A stretch of DNA of 64,000 nt, from positions 124,001 to 188,000 of the forward strand of contig NZ_JABCJE010000001.1 in assembly GCF_013377535.1 (NCBI RefSeq), written 5' to 3'. The notes under the pieces were generated by a model, which saw only the letters and a program-made list of their open reading frames with translations, was not told the origin of the DNA and did no database searches. This document shows positions 26,335 to 34,701 of the stretch, piece after piece. This DNA comes from Donghicola mangrovi (lineage in GTDB: Bacteria; Pseudomonadota; Alphaproteobacteria; Rhodobacterales; Rhodobacteraceae). How positions within the stretch are numbered: the first letter of the stretch is position 1; every line of letters starts with the position of its first letter. The translations under genes were made by a program, and so were the position numbers.

Positions 26335-27705
26335 TCAGTAGCTGTAATCGCCGTAGATGCGGGTCAGATCGCCGCCCCACTCGCCGTGATATTTGGCAAG
26401 AAGTTCGTCTGCGGGGGTGTGACCGGTTTCGATGCTTTCCTTCAGCGCGTTCAGGAAGTGGGTCTCGTCCGGCACCAGACCGCCAGCCCCTTCTTTGCCG
26501 CGGGCCTTCAGACCGCTTTCGGCGATTGAAACGACTTCGCGGGCCAGATCGTGCATGTTGATGTTGTCCACACGGGCCTGAAGCCCCTGCTCGGACGCCG
26601 CGATGCGCAGGGCGTCACGCTGGGCAGAGGTGAAGTCCTTGCACAGGTCCCAAGCGGCATCCAACGCGGACTGGTCGTACATCAGACCAACCCACAGCGC
26701 AGGCAGCGCACACAGGCGGCGCCAAGGGCCACCGTCAGCACCGCGCATCTCGATGTATTTCTTGACGCGGGCTTCGGGGAAGATCGTGGTCAAGTGATCA
26801 GCCCAATCGGACAGGGTTGGCTTTTCCCCGGGCAGCGCGGGCAGTTCACCCTTGAGGAAGTCGCGGAAGGACTGGCCAAGCGCGTTGATGTATTTGCCGT
26901 CGCGGTAGACAAAGTACATCGGCACATCCAACGCATAATCCACCCAGCGTTCAAAGCCGAAACCGTCCTCGAACACAAAGGGCAACATGCCGGTACGGGC
27001 ACTGTCCAGATCACGCCAGACGCGGGCGCGCCAGCTTTTGTGACCATTGGGCTGACCGTCAAAGAACGGCGAGTTCGCGAAAAGCGCGGTTGCGACCGGC
27101 TGCAGCGCCAGAGCCACCCGCATCTTCTGGACCATGTCGGCTTCGGATCCGAAGTCGAGGTTCACCTGAACGGTACAGGTCCGGTACATCATGGATTTGC
27201 CCATGGTGCCCACGCGGTCCATGTAGTCGGTCATCAGGCGGTAGCGCCCTTTGGGCATGCGGGGCATGTCCTCGAACGACCAGATCGGGGCGGCACCCAG
27301 ACCGATAAAGCCAACGCCAACTTCATCCGCGATGTCTTTGACGTCGCGCAGGTGTTGGTTCACCTCGTCACAGGTCTGGTGAATGGTTTCCAAGGGCGCG
27401 CCGGACAGCTCTAACTGGCCACCGGGCTCTAGGCTGACATTCGCGCCGTCCTTGGTCAGGCCGATCAGCTTGTCAGCCTCTAGAACGGGGGTCCAACCGT
27501 GACGGTCACGCAGCCCCTCTAGCACGGCCAGAATGGACCGCGGGCCGTCGTAGGGCAGCGGACGCAGGGTGTCCTTACAGTAACCGAACTTCTCGTGCTC
27601 GGTTCCGATGCGCCATTCGTCACGCGGTTTGCAGCCAGAAGCAAGGTATTCTGCCAGCTGGCTATTGTCTTCGATCAGGCCGCCACCGGACTGGGGGATG
27701 GACAT
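26335..27705 (-). CDS. gshA: Glutamate-cysteine ligase, plant/proteobacterial type
   Basis: A 456-residue ATP-dependent ligase joining glutamate to cysteine, the first step of glutathione synthesis. EWRIGTEHEKFGY (about 30-42), SLEPGGQLELSGAPL and MYRTCTVQVNLDF are hallmarks of the plant-like class also used by alphaproteobacteria, distinct from the E. coli type. In plants a disulfide regulates this enzyme; no equivalent is claimed here. The ATG has CGGAG eight bases upstream. It converges on plsY. Confidence 0.93.
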   Translation of the reverse strand: MSIPQSGGGLIEDNSQLAEYLASGCKPRDEWRIGTEHEKFGYCKDTLRPLPYDGPRSILAVLEGLRDRHGWTPVLEADKLIGLTKDGANVSLEPGGQLELSGAPLETIHQTCDEVNQHLRDVKDIADEVGVGFIGLGAAPIWSFEDMPRMPKGRYRLMTDYMDRVGTMGKSMMYRTCTVQVNLDFGSEADMVQKMRVALALQPVATALFANSPFFDGQPNGHKSWRARVWRDLDSARTGMLPFVFEDGFGFERWVDYALDVPMYFVYRDGKYINALGQSFRDFLKGELPALPGEKPTLSDWADHLTTIFPEARVKKYIEMRGADGGPWRRLCALPALWVGLMYDQSALDAAWDLCKDFTSAQRDALRIAASEQGLQARVDNINMHDLAREVVSIAESGLKARGKEGAGGLVPDETHFLNALKESIETGHTPADELLAKYHGEWGGDLTRIYGDYSY

Positions 27706-27766
27706 CGGCGCACTCCGCTTTTGTCTGAATTCAAGGTCAACACCTGTGCCCGTTTTGGAGCCTGTG

Positions 27767-28273
27767 TCAATGCAGCCGCAAGTCGTCCTTGCGCCAAATC
27801 ACAACAGGTCGTTGTGCGTTTCCGCGCAACTGGTCCAGCATCTTGCTTGTGTCGATGCCGGGCAGGCGCGCGAACATGTCAAACAGCTGGTCCGCCCCTT
27901 CGGCGTTCACAGGTATGTGAAGGGGCGATTGCCCCGTTTGATAGAACCGCCAGCAGGCAGGTTTGCAGGTGGGGTCCAGCTCGATGCGGGTCATTTCGGT
28001 CAGGGCCACAGCGCCCCCGTCCAGCGGCCCGAAATAGGACAACTGGCCTTCGATGATCTGGACCACGCCGGGCCCACCCCGCCCCGAGGAGAAGCGCATC
28101 CGCTGTAGGCTGGACACGATCATCACCACGGACAGAACCACCAAGAGCCCGCCGATCCACGGCATAAACCCGAAGGTCGCCACCAACAGACGCAGGCCGA
28201 ATACCCCGATCAACGCGGCGATAATAACGCCCCGCCAGCGGGTCAGAGCTGTTTTGACTTCGGTTCTGATCAT
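27767..28273 (-). CDS. Unknown two-helix membrane protein
   Basis: A 168-residue protein: a charged N-terminus (MIRTEVKTALTRWRG), two transmembrane helices (about 15-33 and 37-56) and a cytoplasmic C-terminal domain with conserved-looking PTCKPACWRFY and FDMFARLPGIDTSKML. I do not recognise a named family. ATG 28273 follows GAGG six bases upstream and is preferred over an upstream in-frame codon. It lies upstream of gshA on the same strand with a 61-base gap, so cotranscription is possible. Confidence 0.75.
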   Translation of the reverse strand: MIRTEVKTALTRWRGVIIAALIGVFGLRLLVATFGFMPWIGGLLVVLSVVMIVSSLQRMRFSSGRGGPGVVQIIEGQLSYFGPLDGGAVALTEMTRIELDPTCKPACWRFYQTGQSPLHIPVNAEGADQLFDMFARLPGIDTSKMLDQLRGNAQRPVVIWRKDDLRLH

Positions 28274-28349
28274 GGCGGCCTCGGGGGTTGCGGTACGGGT
28301 GTGATGTATGGGTTTGGCAGGAAATTCCAAGGGACACCCGCCGGTTCAA

Positions 28350-29261
28350 TCAACTCTGCAGGTAAAGGCGGATACGCTTTTCCGCATTGGCGCGGCCCTT
28401 GCCGACAAAACTGTCCCCCAGCCAGCGCCGCCCCATCGCATGCCCGACAAAGAATTTCAGCGCCAAGGTATCCTCGCCGATTTCGGGGGGCAGCGCGTTC
28501 AGGAAGGCTTCGGTTGTTGCGGCATCAAGGCCCCAGATGGTCTGGCGCGGCGGAGCGCGGTTCAGGTCGCGGGACACCAGAAAGAACGCGGCGACTCGGG
28601 TCAGCGGCATCCCCGGCACCCCTTGGACGTCAAAGGCCGTCAGGCGCTGCCCGTCATCCGCCAGATTGACCGGAGAGAAATCTCCGTGGGTCGGGCCCCA
28701 AATCAGCGGATAGCCCCTGAGCGGAGGTTTTTGCTGTTTCAGTACGGTGATCAGGCGGGTGGTCAGGGCGTCGGGGGCGGCCTTGGCCTCCTCAAGCTCG
28801 GTCACGAATTTTCCGGGGGCGAGGCGCCGGATTTGCATGTCCCCCGCCGCACAGGCCGTCAGCCATCGGGCGCAGCGCTCGATAAGGGCGATCTGATCGA
28901 CTTTGCAATCCCCGATCAGGCGGCTGGTCATCTGGCCGGGGGCGCGGGTCATCACCAGAATTCCTGCCTCGGGCAGGGTCGCCAGCGGACGGACGATCCC
29001 TACATCGGGGCCAGTCAGCCGCGCGGCATAGGTCCCCAAGGCATTGGCCGCGTTCTGCACCACCTGCCCCGCATCCGGTCCGCGATACATCTTGAAGATC
29101 GCCGGTTGCCCGTTGAACTCCCCGGCCGCGACCACGCCGCCCACGTCATCCTTGATGATTTCGGTTACATTGGCGCGGTCCGACAGGCCAGCCGAGGTCA
29201 GCGCCCACATGATATCCGCGATCAGGGCGCTAGTGTTTTGCGGATTGAACCAGTTGGGCAA
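28350..29261 (-). CDS. Aminoglycoside phosphotransferase-like (APH/choline kinase fold) protein
   Basis: A 303-residue protein with an APH-type kinase core: THGDFSPVN (Brenner motif HGDxxxxN, here HGDFSPVN) followed by AFDVQG, which supplies the metal-binding Asp. The N-lobe has GEFNGQPAIFKMYR with a candidate ATP-binding Lys. The substrate is unknown; family members phosphorylate small molecules, lipids or proteins, so a resistance function should not be assumed. It lies nine bases downstream of rsmE in the same direction, so they probably form an operon. Confidence 0.78.
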   Translation of the reverse strand: MPNWFNPQNTSALIADIMWALTSAGLSDRANVTEIIKDDVGGVVAAGEFNGQPAIFKMYRGPDAGQVVQNAANALGTYAARLTGPDVGIVRPLATLPEAGILVMTRAPGQMTSRLIGDCKVDQIALIERCARWLTACAAGDMQIRRLAPGKFVTELEEAKAAPDALTTRLITVLKQQKPPLRGYPLIWGPTHGDFSPVNLADDGQRLTAFDVQGVPGMPLTRVAAFFLVSRDLNRAPPRQTIWGLDAATTEAFLNALPPEIGEDTLALKFFVGHAMGRRWLGDSFVGKGRANAEKRIRLYLQS

Positions 29262-29270
29262 AGTGCCGTC

Positions 29271-29996
29271 CTACCAGTCGCCAAGCTGCTTTTGCCAGAG
29301 GGTCAGCGCGGCCACCGCCGCCGTGTCGGCCCGCAGGATACGGGGACCCAGACTGACCACGCGGGCCTGCGCCATATTGGACAGACGATTGCGTTCAGCC
29401 TCGGAGAAGCCGCCCTCGGGGCCGATCAGAATGGCCCACGGGCCGCGCGCAACATCGCCGAGCCCCAAAGCTTCGCCGACGCGGGCCTCGTCGCAGAACA
29501 TCAACTGGCGATCGGCGGGCCAATCGGCCAGCAGGCGGTCCAGCTTGTGCAAATCCTCGACCACGGGAACAAAGGTGCCGCCACATTGCTCGGCGGCCTC
29601 GACCGCGTGGGCCTGAAGTCGGTCCTGCCGGATTCGCTCGGAGTTGGTGAAATCGGTCTGAACGGGGATAATCCGCGCTGCGCCCATCTCGGCGGCCTTT
29701 TCGACGATGAAATCGGTGCGGGCCTTTTTGATCGGGGCGAACAGCAGCCACAGATCGGGGGGCATTTGCAGGGGCTTGGTCTGCTCGATGCAGGCCAGTT
29801 CGCCGCCACGTTTGCCCGCGTCGGTTACTTCGGCCAGCCATTCGCCATTCTGCCCGTCAAACAGCAGCACATGCGCCCCCACTGTCAGGCGCATCACGCC
29901 GAACAGATAATGGGCTTGCTCCCGCGACAAGGGAATGGATTGCCCCTGACCCAAGGGCTGCTCTACATAGAGGCGGATTTTTGCGTTCGTCGACAT
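29271..29996 (-). CDS. rsmE: 16S rRNA (uracil1498-N3)-methyltransferase
   Basis: A 241-residue SPOUT methyltransferase acting on U1498 of 16S rRNA in the assembled 30S subunit. The C-terminal knot has IGPEGGFSEAERN and LGPRILRADTAAVAAL, the SAM-binding signatures of RsmE, and an N-terminal PUA-like domain precedes. The start ATG 29996 lies 12 bases from the divergent ubiA start, so the two genes share a very small promoter region. ATG 30008 is also in frame. Confidence 0.92.
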   Translation of the reverse strand: MSTNAKIRLYVEQPLGQGQSIPLSREQAHYLFGVMRLTVGAHVLLFDGQNGEWLAEVTDAGKRGGELACIEQTKPLQMPPDLWLLFAPIKKARTDFIVEKAAEMGAARIIPVQTDFTNSERIRQDRLQAHAVEAAEQCGGTFVPVVEDLHKLDRLLADWPADRQLMFCDEARVGEALGLGDVARGPWAILIGPEGGFSEAERNRLSNMAQARVVSLGPRILRADTAAVAALTLWQKQLGDW

Positions 29997-30008
29997 GGAG
30001 GCCACCAT

Positions 30009-30971
30009 ATGCCCGCTCAGAACCAAGCGCCAGAGGCCGCAGGCACCGTTGCGGATTCGGTCGGCAACTGGGTGGACCGTCTGGCCCCCGCCGCGACCCG
30101 CCCCTACTTGCGCCTAAGCCGCGCGGACCGGCCTGCGGGCACGTGGCTGCTGCTGCTTCCGTGCTGGTGGTCGGTGCTGCTGGCCAGCCTGCATGTGGGC
30201 AGCTTTTCGTGGACGGCGGCGTGGGCGATGATCGTCTGCGCCATCGGGGCGTTCCTGATGCGGGCGGCGGGCTGCACATGGAACGACATCACCGACCGTA
30301 AGTATGACGCCCAAGTTGCGCGGACCCGATCGCGGCCCCTGCCCTCGGGGCAGGTGACGGTCAAGCAAGCGGCGATCTGGATGGTCGTTCAGGCGCTGGT
30401 CGCCTTTGGGCTGCTGCTGACCCTGCATCCGACGGCGATCATGCTGGGGGTGCTGTCGCTGGCGCCGGTCTGCGTTTACCCCTTTGCCAAGCGGTTCACT
30501 TGGTGGCCGCAGGTCTTTCTGGGCATCGCCTTCAACTGGGGCGCCCTGCTGGGGTGGGCTGCGGTGACGGAGTCGATCGGTCTGCCTGCGATCCTGCTGT
30601 ATCTGTCGGGCATGGCGTGGACGATTTTCTATGACACGATCTATGCCCATCAGGACGCGGATGACGATGCCCTGATCGGGGTGAAATCGACCGCCCGCCT
30701 CTTTGGTGAAAACAGCCCCCGCATCCTGCGCATCTTTATGGTGCTGACGGTTCTGCTGATGGGCGCCAGCATCGTGACCGCCCTACCAGAGGCCAACGTC
30801 CTGCGTTTTGTCATCGCGTTCGGGGCAGCTTGGGCCATGGCGTGGCATCTGGTCTGGCAGCTTTTGCGACTGGACATCAACGATCCGGCGAATTGTCTGC
30901 ACCTGTTTCGCGCAAACCGCGATGCGGGGCTGCTGCCTGTGCTGTTTTTCGCCGGTGCCCTGTTCGTGTGA
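30009..30971 (+). CDS. ubiA: 4-hydroxybenzoate polyprenyltransferase
   Basis: A 320-residue polytopic prenyltransferase attaching the polyprenyl tail to 4-hydroxybenzoate in ubiquinone synthesis; it uses the product of the prenyl synthase encoded at 1.4 kb. The two aspartate motifs are WNDITDRKYD (NDxxDxxxD) and YDTIYAHQDADDD. About eight or nine transmembrane helices are visible. ATG 30009 has GGAGG seven bases upstream, which fixes the start inside the very short divergent gap to rsmE. Confidence 0.93.
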   Translation: MPAQNQAPEAAGTVADSVGNWVDRLAPAATRPYLRLSRADRPAGTWLLLLPCWWSVLLASLHVGSFSWTAAWAMIVCAIGAFLMRAAGCTWNDITDRKYDAQVARTRSRPLPSGQVTVKQAAIWMVVQALVAFGLLLTLHPTAIMLGVLSLAPVCVYPFAKRFTWWPQVFLGIAFNWGALLGWAAVTESIGLPAILLYLSGMAWTIFYDTIYAHQDADDDALIGVKSTARLFGENSPRILRIFMVLTVLLMGASIVTALPEANVLRFVIAFGAAWAMAWHLVWQLLRLDINDPANCLHLFRANRDAGLLPVLFFAGALFV

Positions 30972-31033
30972 TTGATCCTTTGACAGCAACCGCCTAGACC
31001 CTTTCGGAGGTTTGGCTACCAAAGGACGTCCCG

Positions 31034-32941
31034 ATGCGGCTCAAGTCGTTTGCGATCATCACCGGTTTTCTTAGTACTGCAGCGGTTCTTTCCTATTTTG
31101 CGGCCGGCATGGCGGCGACCGTGGTCGAACAGAACTCGGAAAAAGCGATCAGGGATTCTCTGGATGAGGCCGGTCTGGACTGGGCCGAAGTCGAGGCGGA
31201 CGGCCTGCAAGTCCTGCTCTATGGCGAGGCCCCGAGCGAGGCCCAGCGGTTTAGTGCGGTAAACGTGGCCTCCAAGCTGGTGGACGGTGCGCGGGTGGCA
31301 GACAAGATGTCGGTCAAGCGGACTACGCGGGTGACTGCGCCGCGCTTCTCGATCGAGCTTTTGCGCAATGACAGCGGGACCTCGTTGATCGGCCTGATCC
31401 CTGCCAAAACCAACCGCGACCAAATTCTGGAAACCGTGGCCCGCGTGACCAAGGGCGACGTGACCGACCTGCTGCAAACCGCGAACTATCCCGTGCCCAA
31501 GGGCTGGGACCGCGCGCTGGAATTTGCCGAGAATGCCCTAACCAACCTGCCCCGCTCCAAGATTTCGATCTCGGCCAACGAGGTGGTGATCAAGGCCATC
31601 ACCGACAGCGCCACCGCCAAACGGCGCGCCGAGGCTGACCTGCGCCGTGCCGCCCCCAGCGGGCTGAACGTGATTCTGGACATCACCGCGCCGCGCCCTG
31701 TCATCACGCCCTTTACCCTGCGGATCGTCAAAGACGAGGACGGCACCCGCTTTGACGCCTGCACCGCCGATACCGACAGCGCGCAGCGCGCCATCCTGAA
31801 ATCCGCGATTGCCGCCGGTGTGCCCGACAACGCCACCTGCACCGTGGGCCTTGGTTCGCCCTCGACCCAATGGGGCGAGGCCGCTGTGCTGGCCATCGAC
31901 GGACTGGCGAAACTGGGGGGCGGGTCTGTGACCTTCTCGGATGCGGATATCAGCCTGCTGGCCGCCGAGGGCACTGATCAGGCTGTGTTCGACCGCGTGG
32001 TTGGCAAGCTTGAAAACGATCTGCCGCAGGTCTTTGCCCTGCACGCCGTCCTGCCCGAAACCGCCGAGGGCGAAGATGGCCCCTTGGACTTTACCGCCAC
32101 GCTGGATGACGACGGCAAAGTGGTTCTGGCCGGCCGCGTCAATGACGAGCTGACCCGCCGCACCACCGAAAGCTATGCCCGCGCCCGCTTTGGCGCTGAT
32201 TCTGTCGATATGACCGCCCGAATCGATGAGACCCTGCCCATTGGCTGGGGTCTGCGCGTTCTGGCTGCGCTTGAGGCGCTGGACCAACTGCATGACGGCA
32301 CCGTGCGCGTTACCGCGACCGAAATCGAGCTGGACGGAAATACTGGAATTGAGAGTGCTCGGGCCGATATCTCGCGCATTTTGTCGGCCAAACTGGGGGA
32401 TGCCGCGGACTTCTCGATCGACGTGAAATACGACGAGATGCTCGACCCGCTGGCCAACATTCCCACCCCCGAGGAATGCCTTGCCAAGATCAAGATGATC
32501 AACGCCGAGACCAAGATCACCTTTGAGCCGGGCAACGCCACAATCGCCGCGGACTCCATGTCCTCGATCGAGAAAATCGCCGAAGTTTTACGCGAATGCC
32601 CGCCCTTCCAGATGGAGATTGCAGGTTACACCGACAGTCAGGGCCGCGAGGAAATGAACCAGTCTCTGTCTGAAAGCCGCGCCTCGTCGGTCCTGAATGA
32701 ACTGATGAATCGCCGCGTTCTGGTTTCCGGTTTTCTGGCAAAAGGTTACGGCGAACAGGACCCCATTGACGACAACGGCACCGAAGAAGGCCGCGAGGCC
32801 AACCGCCGTATCGAATTCAGAATGTTGACAGGCGAAACACCCGCTGTAGCTGAAGAAGCTCTTGAAACCGAGGGCGATAACAGCGCAGAAGAAGACGCAA
32901 CAGTAGTGACCGAGGACGTTCCCACGGATGAACCGGACTGA
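31034..32941 (+). CDS. OmpA-domain envelope protein
   Basis: A 635-residue protein with a membrane anchor or signal (residues 5-28), several repeated BON-like or similar beta-alpha segments in the middle (about 35-480; for example LLYGEAPSEAQRFSAVNVA and VLAGRVNDELTRRTTESYA), and a C-terminal OmpA peptidoglycan-binding domain (about 490-605) with AGYTDSQGREEMNQSLSESR and EANRRIEFRM. An acidic tail follows. It probably tethers peptidoglycan. Its last codons overlap the following coiled-coil gene by 14 bases. Confidence 0.85.
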   Translation: MRLKSFAIITGFLSTAAVLSYFAAGMAATVVEQNSEKAIRDSLDEAGLDWAEVEADGLQVLLYGEAPSEAQRFSAVNVASKLVDGARVADKMSVKRTTRVTAPRFSIELLRNDSGTSLIGLIPAKTNRDQILETVARVTKGDVTDLLQTANYPVPKGWDRALEFAENALTNLPRSKISISANEVVIKAITDSATAKRRAEADLRRAAPSGLNVILDITAPRPVITPFTLRIVKDEDGTRFDACTADTDSAQRAILKSAIAAGVPDNATCTVGLGSPSTQWGEAAVLAIDGLAKLGGGSVTFSDADISLLAAEGTDQAVFDRVVGKLENDLPQVFALHAVLPETAEGEDGPLDFTATLDDDGKVVLAGRVNDELTRRTTESYARARFGADSVDMTARIDETLPIGWGLRVLAALEALDQLHDGTVRVTATEIELDGNTGIESARADISRILSAKLGDAADFSIDVKYDEMLDPLANIPTPEECLAKIKMINAETKITFEPGNATIAADSMSSIEKIAEVLRECPPFQMEIAGYTDSQGREEMNQSLSESRASSVLNELMNRRVLVSGFLAKGYGEQDPIDDNGTEEGREANRRIEFRMLTGETPAVAEEALETEGDNSAEEDATVVTEDVPTDEPD

Positions 32942-33257
32942 GTTTATTTTTGCCACCGCAATCGTTCTGTTTGTGTCCTACATGATCGGATGGTTTTCCC
33001 ACTGGCTCATGCATACGTTTTCGCGCGTGTCAAAGAACGACATCGATGAACTGGAGCGCCTGGCCCGTGAACTGCACGAGGCCGAGGAAACCCGCGATCA
33101 GGCCATCACCTACCTACAGCAACGCGAGGCAGAGCTGACCAACCAGCTCACCCAGACCGAGGCCGAACTGTCCGCCGCCATGGATGGCCTGCGTGACGCC
33201 CGCGCCGAGACCGAGGAACTGCGCAGCTACCTGCGCAAGATCCAGCAAAGCAGCTAA
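32928..33257 (+). CDS. Membrane-anchored coiled-coil protein
   Basis: A 109-residue protein: one N-terminal transmembrane helix (about 5-25) and a continuous coiled coil (about 37-105; ELERLARELHEAEETRDQ, AELTNQLTQTEAEL). Its start lies inside the OmpA gene, so the two are translationally linked and probably act together in the envelope. No named family recognised. Confidence 0.8.
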   Translation: MNRTEFIFATAIVLFVSYMIGWFSHWLMHTFSRVSKNDIDELERLARELHEAEETRDQAITYLQQREAELTNQLTQTEAELSAAMDGLRDARAETEELRSYLRKIQQSS

Positions 33258-33281
33258 GAGCGGCTTAACAGATTTTCAGGA

Positions 33282-33734
33282 TCAGCCCTGCTGCCACTGG
33301 CGCAGGGCTTTTTCGTCTTCGTCCTTGGCGGCAACCCAATCGGAACCGTCGGCGGTCACTTCTTTCTTCCAGAAGGGCGCGCGGGACTTCAGGTAATCCA
33401 TCAGGAAATCGGCGGCGGCAAAGGCATCCTTGCGGTGCGGGCTGGCCGTGGCCACCATCATGATCTGGTCACCGGGGGCCATCTGGCCAAACCGGTGGAT
33501 CACCAGCACATCCCCAAGGTTCCAACGCTCGCAAGCGTCCTGAGCGATCTTGGTCAGGGCGCGTTCGGTCATGCCGGGGTAATGCTCGATCAGCATGTGG
33601 CGCAGGGGTGCATCCGGCAGATCCCGCACGAGGCCCGAGAAGCTGACAATCGCGCCCATATCGGTTTTACCCGCCTGAAACGCGTTCAGCTCTGCGCCCG
33701 CGTCGAACGGGGCTTCTTGGACGACGATGCGCAT
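33282..33734 (-). CDS. moaE: Molybdopterin synthase catalytic subunit
   Basis: A 150-residue MoaE that, with thiocarboxylated MoaD, converts precursor Z to molybdopterin. GAIVSFSGLVRD, LIEHYPGMTERAL, VIHRFGQMAPGDQIMMV and SPHRKDAFAAADFLMDYLK with the later PFWKKE lysines form the active site. Starts on the last base of the moaD stop (TGATG). Last gene of uvrC-pgsA-moaD-moaE. Confidence 0.93.
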   Translation of the reverse strand: MRIVVQEAPFDAGAELNAFQAGKTDMGAIVSFSGLVRDLPDAPLRHMLIEHYPGMTERALTKIAQDACERWNLGDVLVIHRFGQMAPGDQIMMVATASPHRKDAFAAADFLMDYLKSRAPFWKKEVTADGSDWVAAKDEDEKALRQWQQG

Positions 33735-33985
33735 CAGCCGCCCGTCATCGGGGGAAAGAAGGCAACTTCGCGGGCACCAGCAATAGAGGCATCGAAATCG
33801 GTCAGGTCCTGATCCACGGCCACACGCAGAGCGTCCAGATCGCTGAACGCGACCTCGTAGCGTTCCTCGCGGGCGGACAGTTCACGGACCAGATCGCCCA
33901 CGGTTGCGGCCTCGGTCTCGACGGTTTCGCGCGGTACGCCGATCCGTTCACGGACCCACGCAAAGTACATCACATCCAGCTTCAT
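33734..33985 (-). CDS. moaD: Molybdopterin synthase sulfur-carrier subunit
   Basis: An 83-residue ubiquitin-fold protein starting MKLDVMYFAWVRERIG and ending PPMTGG. The C-terminal Gly-Gly is the site of adenylation and thiocarboxylation. Start ATG 33985 overlaps the pgsA stop (ATGA) and follows GGAGGGGG. It is directly followed by moaE. Confidence 0.92.
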   Translation of the reverse strand: MKLDVMYFAWVRERIGVPRETVETEAATVGDLVRELSAREERYEVAFSDLDALRVAVDQDLTDFDASIAGAREVAFFPPMTGG

Positions 33986-34647
33986 GCCCCCTCCTTGAGA
34001 TAGGGCATCGCCTTGCGGAAATAGTCGAAGCCCGTCACCAGCGTGAGAGCCGCAGCCAGCCACAGCAGCGCCACCCCGCCATAGCCCGACCAGATCATGC
34101 CAAGGTAAAGGTTGGCAAGCCCGCCATGATCGGGCTGAACGCCCTGAAGGATGTCCGCCACCATCACATTGTCCATGCCCATTGAGCCCATGACAAAGTA
34201 GTGCTCGAAAATCCCTTGGGCAAACAGGACCGCAATCGCGACCATCTGGACGGTGGTTTTCCACTTGGCCAGCTTGGTCACCTTGAGCAGGCCCGCCGTA
34301 TCCCCCAGGAACTCACGCAGGCCAGACACGAAGACTTCGCGGAACATGATCAGGACGGCGGGCAGCAGGATATAGTTGGTGACCTGAGAGCTCCAGACCA
34401 GCACCAGCAGGGCCACGCTGACCATCGCCTTGTCGGCAATCGGGTCCAGCATCGCGCCCATCTTGCTGACCTGCTTCCATGCGCGGGCCAGATAGCCATC
34501 GAACCAGTCGGTGACCGATGCCCCCACAAACAGAGCCAGTGCAAACCAGTCCGCATAGGGTCGGGTAAAATACAAAGCCATCACCCCCAGCGCAGGCGCA
34601 GCCAGCAGGCGAAGTACAGTAAGAATATTGGGCACGGTCCAGATCAT
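33982..34647 (-). CDS. pgsA: CDP-diacylglycerol-glycerol-3-phosphate 3-phosphatidyltransferase
   Basis: A 221-residue inner-membrane CDP-alcohol phosphatidyltransferase making phosphatidylglycerol phosphate. The family motif D-x2-DG-x2-AR-x8-G-x3-D-x3-D is present, with DWFDGYLARAWKQ then GAMLDPIADK. About four or more transmembrane helices follow. It lies between uvrC and moaD, an order common in Rhodobacteraceae and in part in other Proteobacteria (uvrC-pgsA). Confidence 0.94.
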   Translation of the reverse strand: MIWTVPNILTVLRLLAAPALGVMALYFTRPYADWFALALFVGASVTDWFDGYLARAWKQVSKMGAMLDPIADKAMVSVALLVLVWSSQVTNYILLPAVLIMFREVFVSGLREFLGDTAGLLKVTKLAKWKTTVQMVAIAVLFAQGIFEHYFVMGSMGMDNVMVADILQGVQPDHGGLANLYLGMIWSGYGGVALLWLAAALTLVTGFDYFRKAMPYLKEGA

Positions 34648-34701
34648 GAGGCCTGTTTACCTGTGAAAATTGACTTGGGAAAGCGCGACCTAGTGCCGTC
34701 C

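Noticed and set aside
28308-30008. Upstream extension of the ubiA reading frame to 887 codons
   Set aside because: It runs antisense through rsmE and the APH-like gene. The GGAGG site before ATG 30009 marks the true start.
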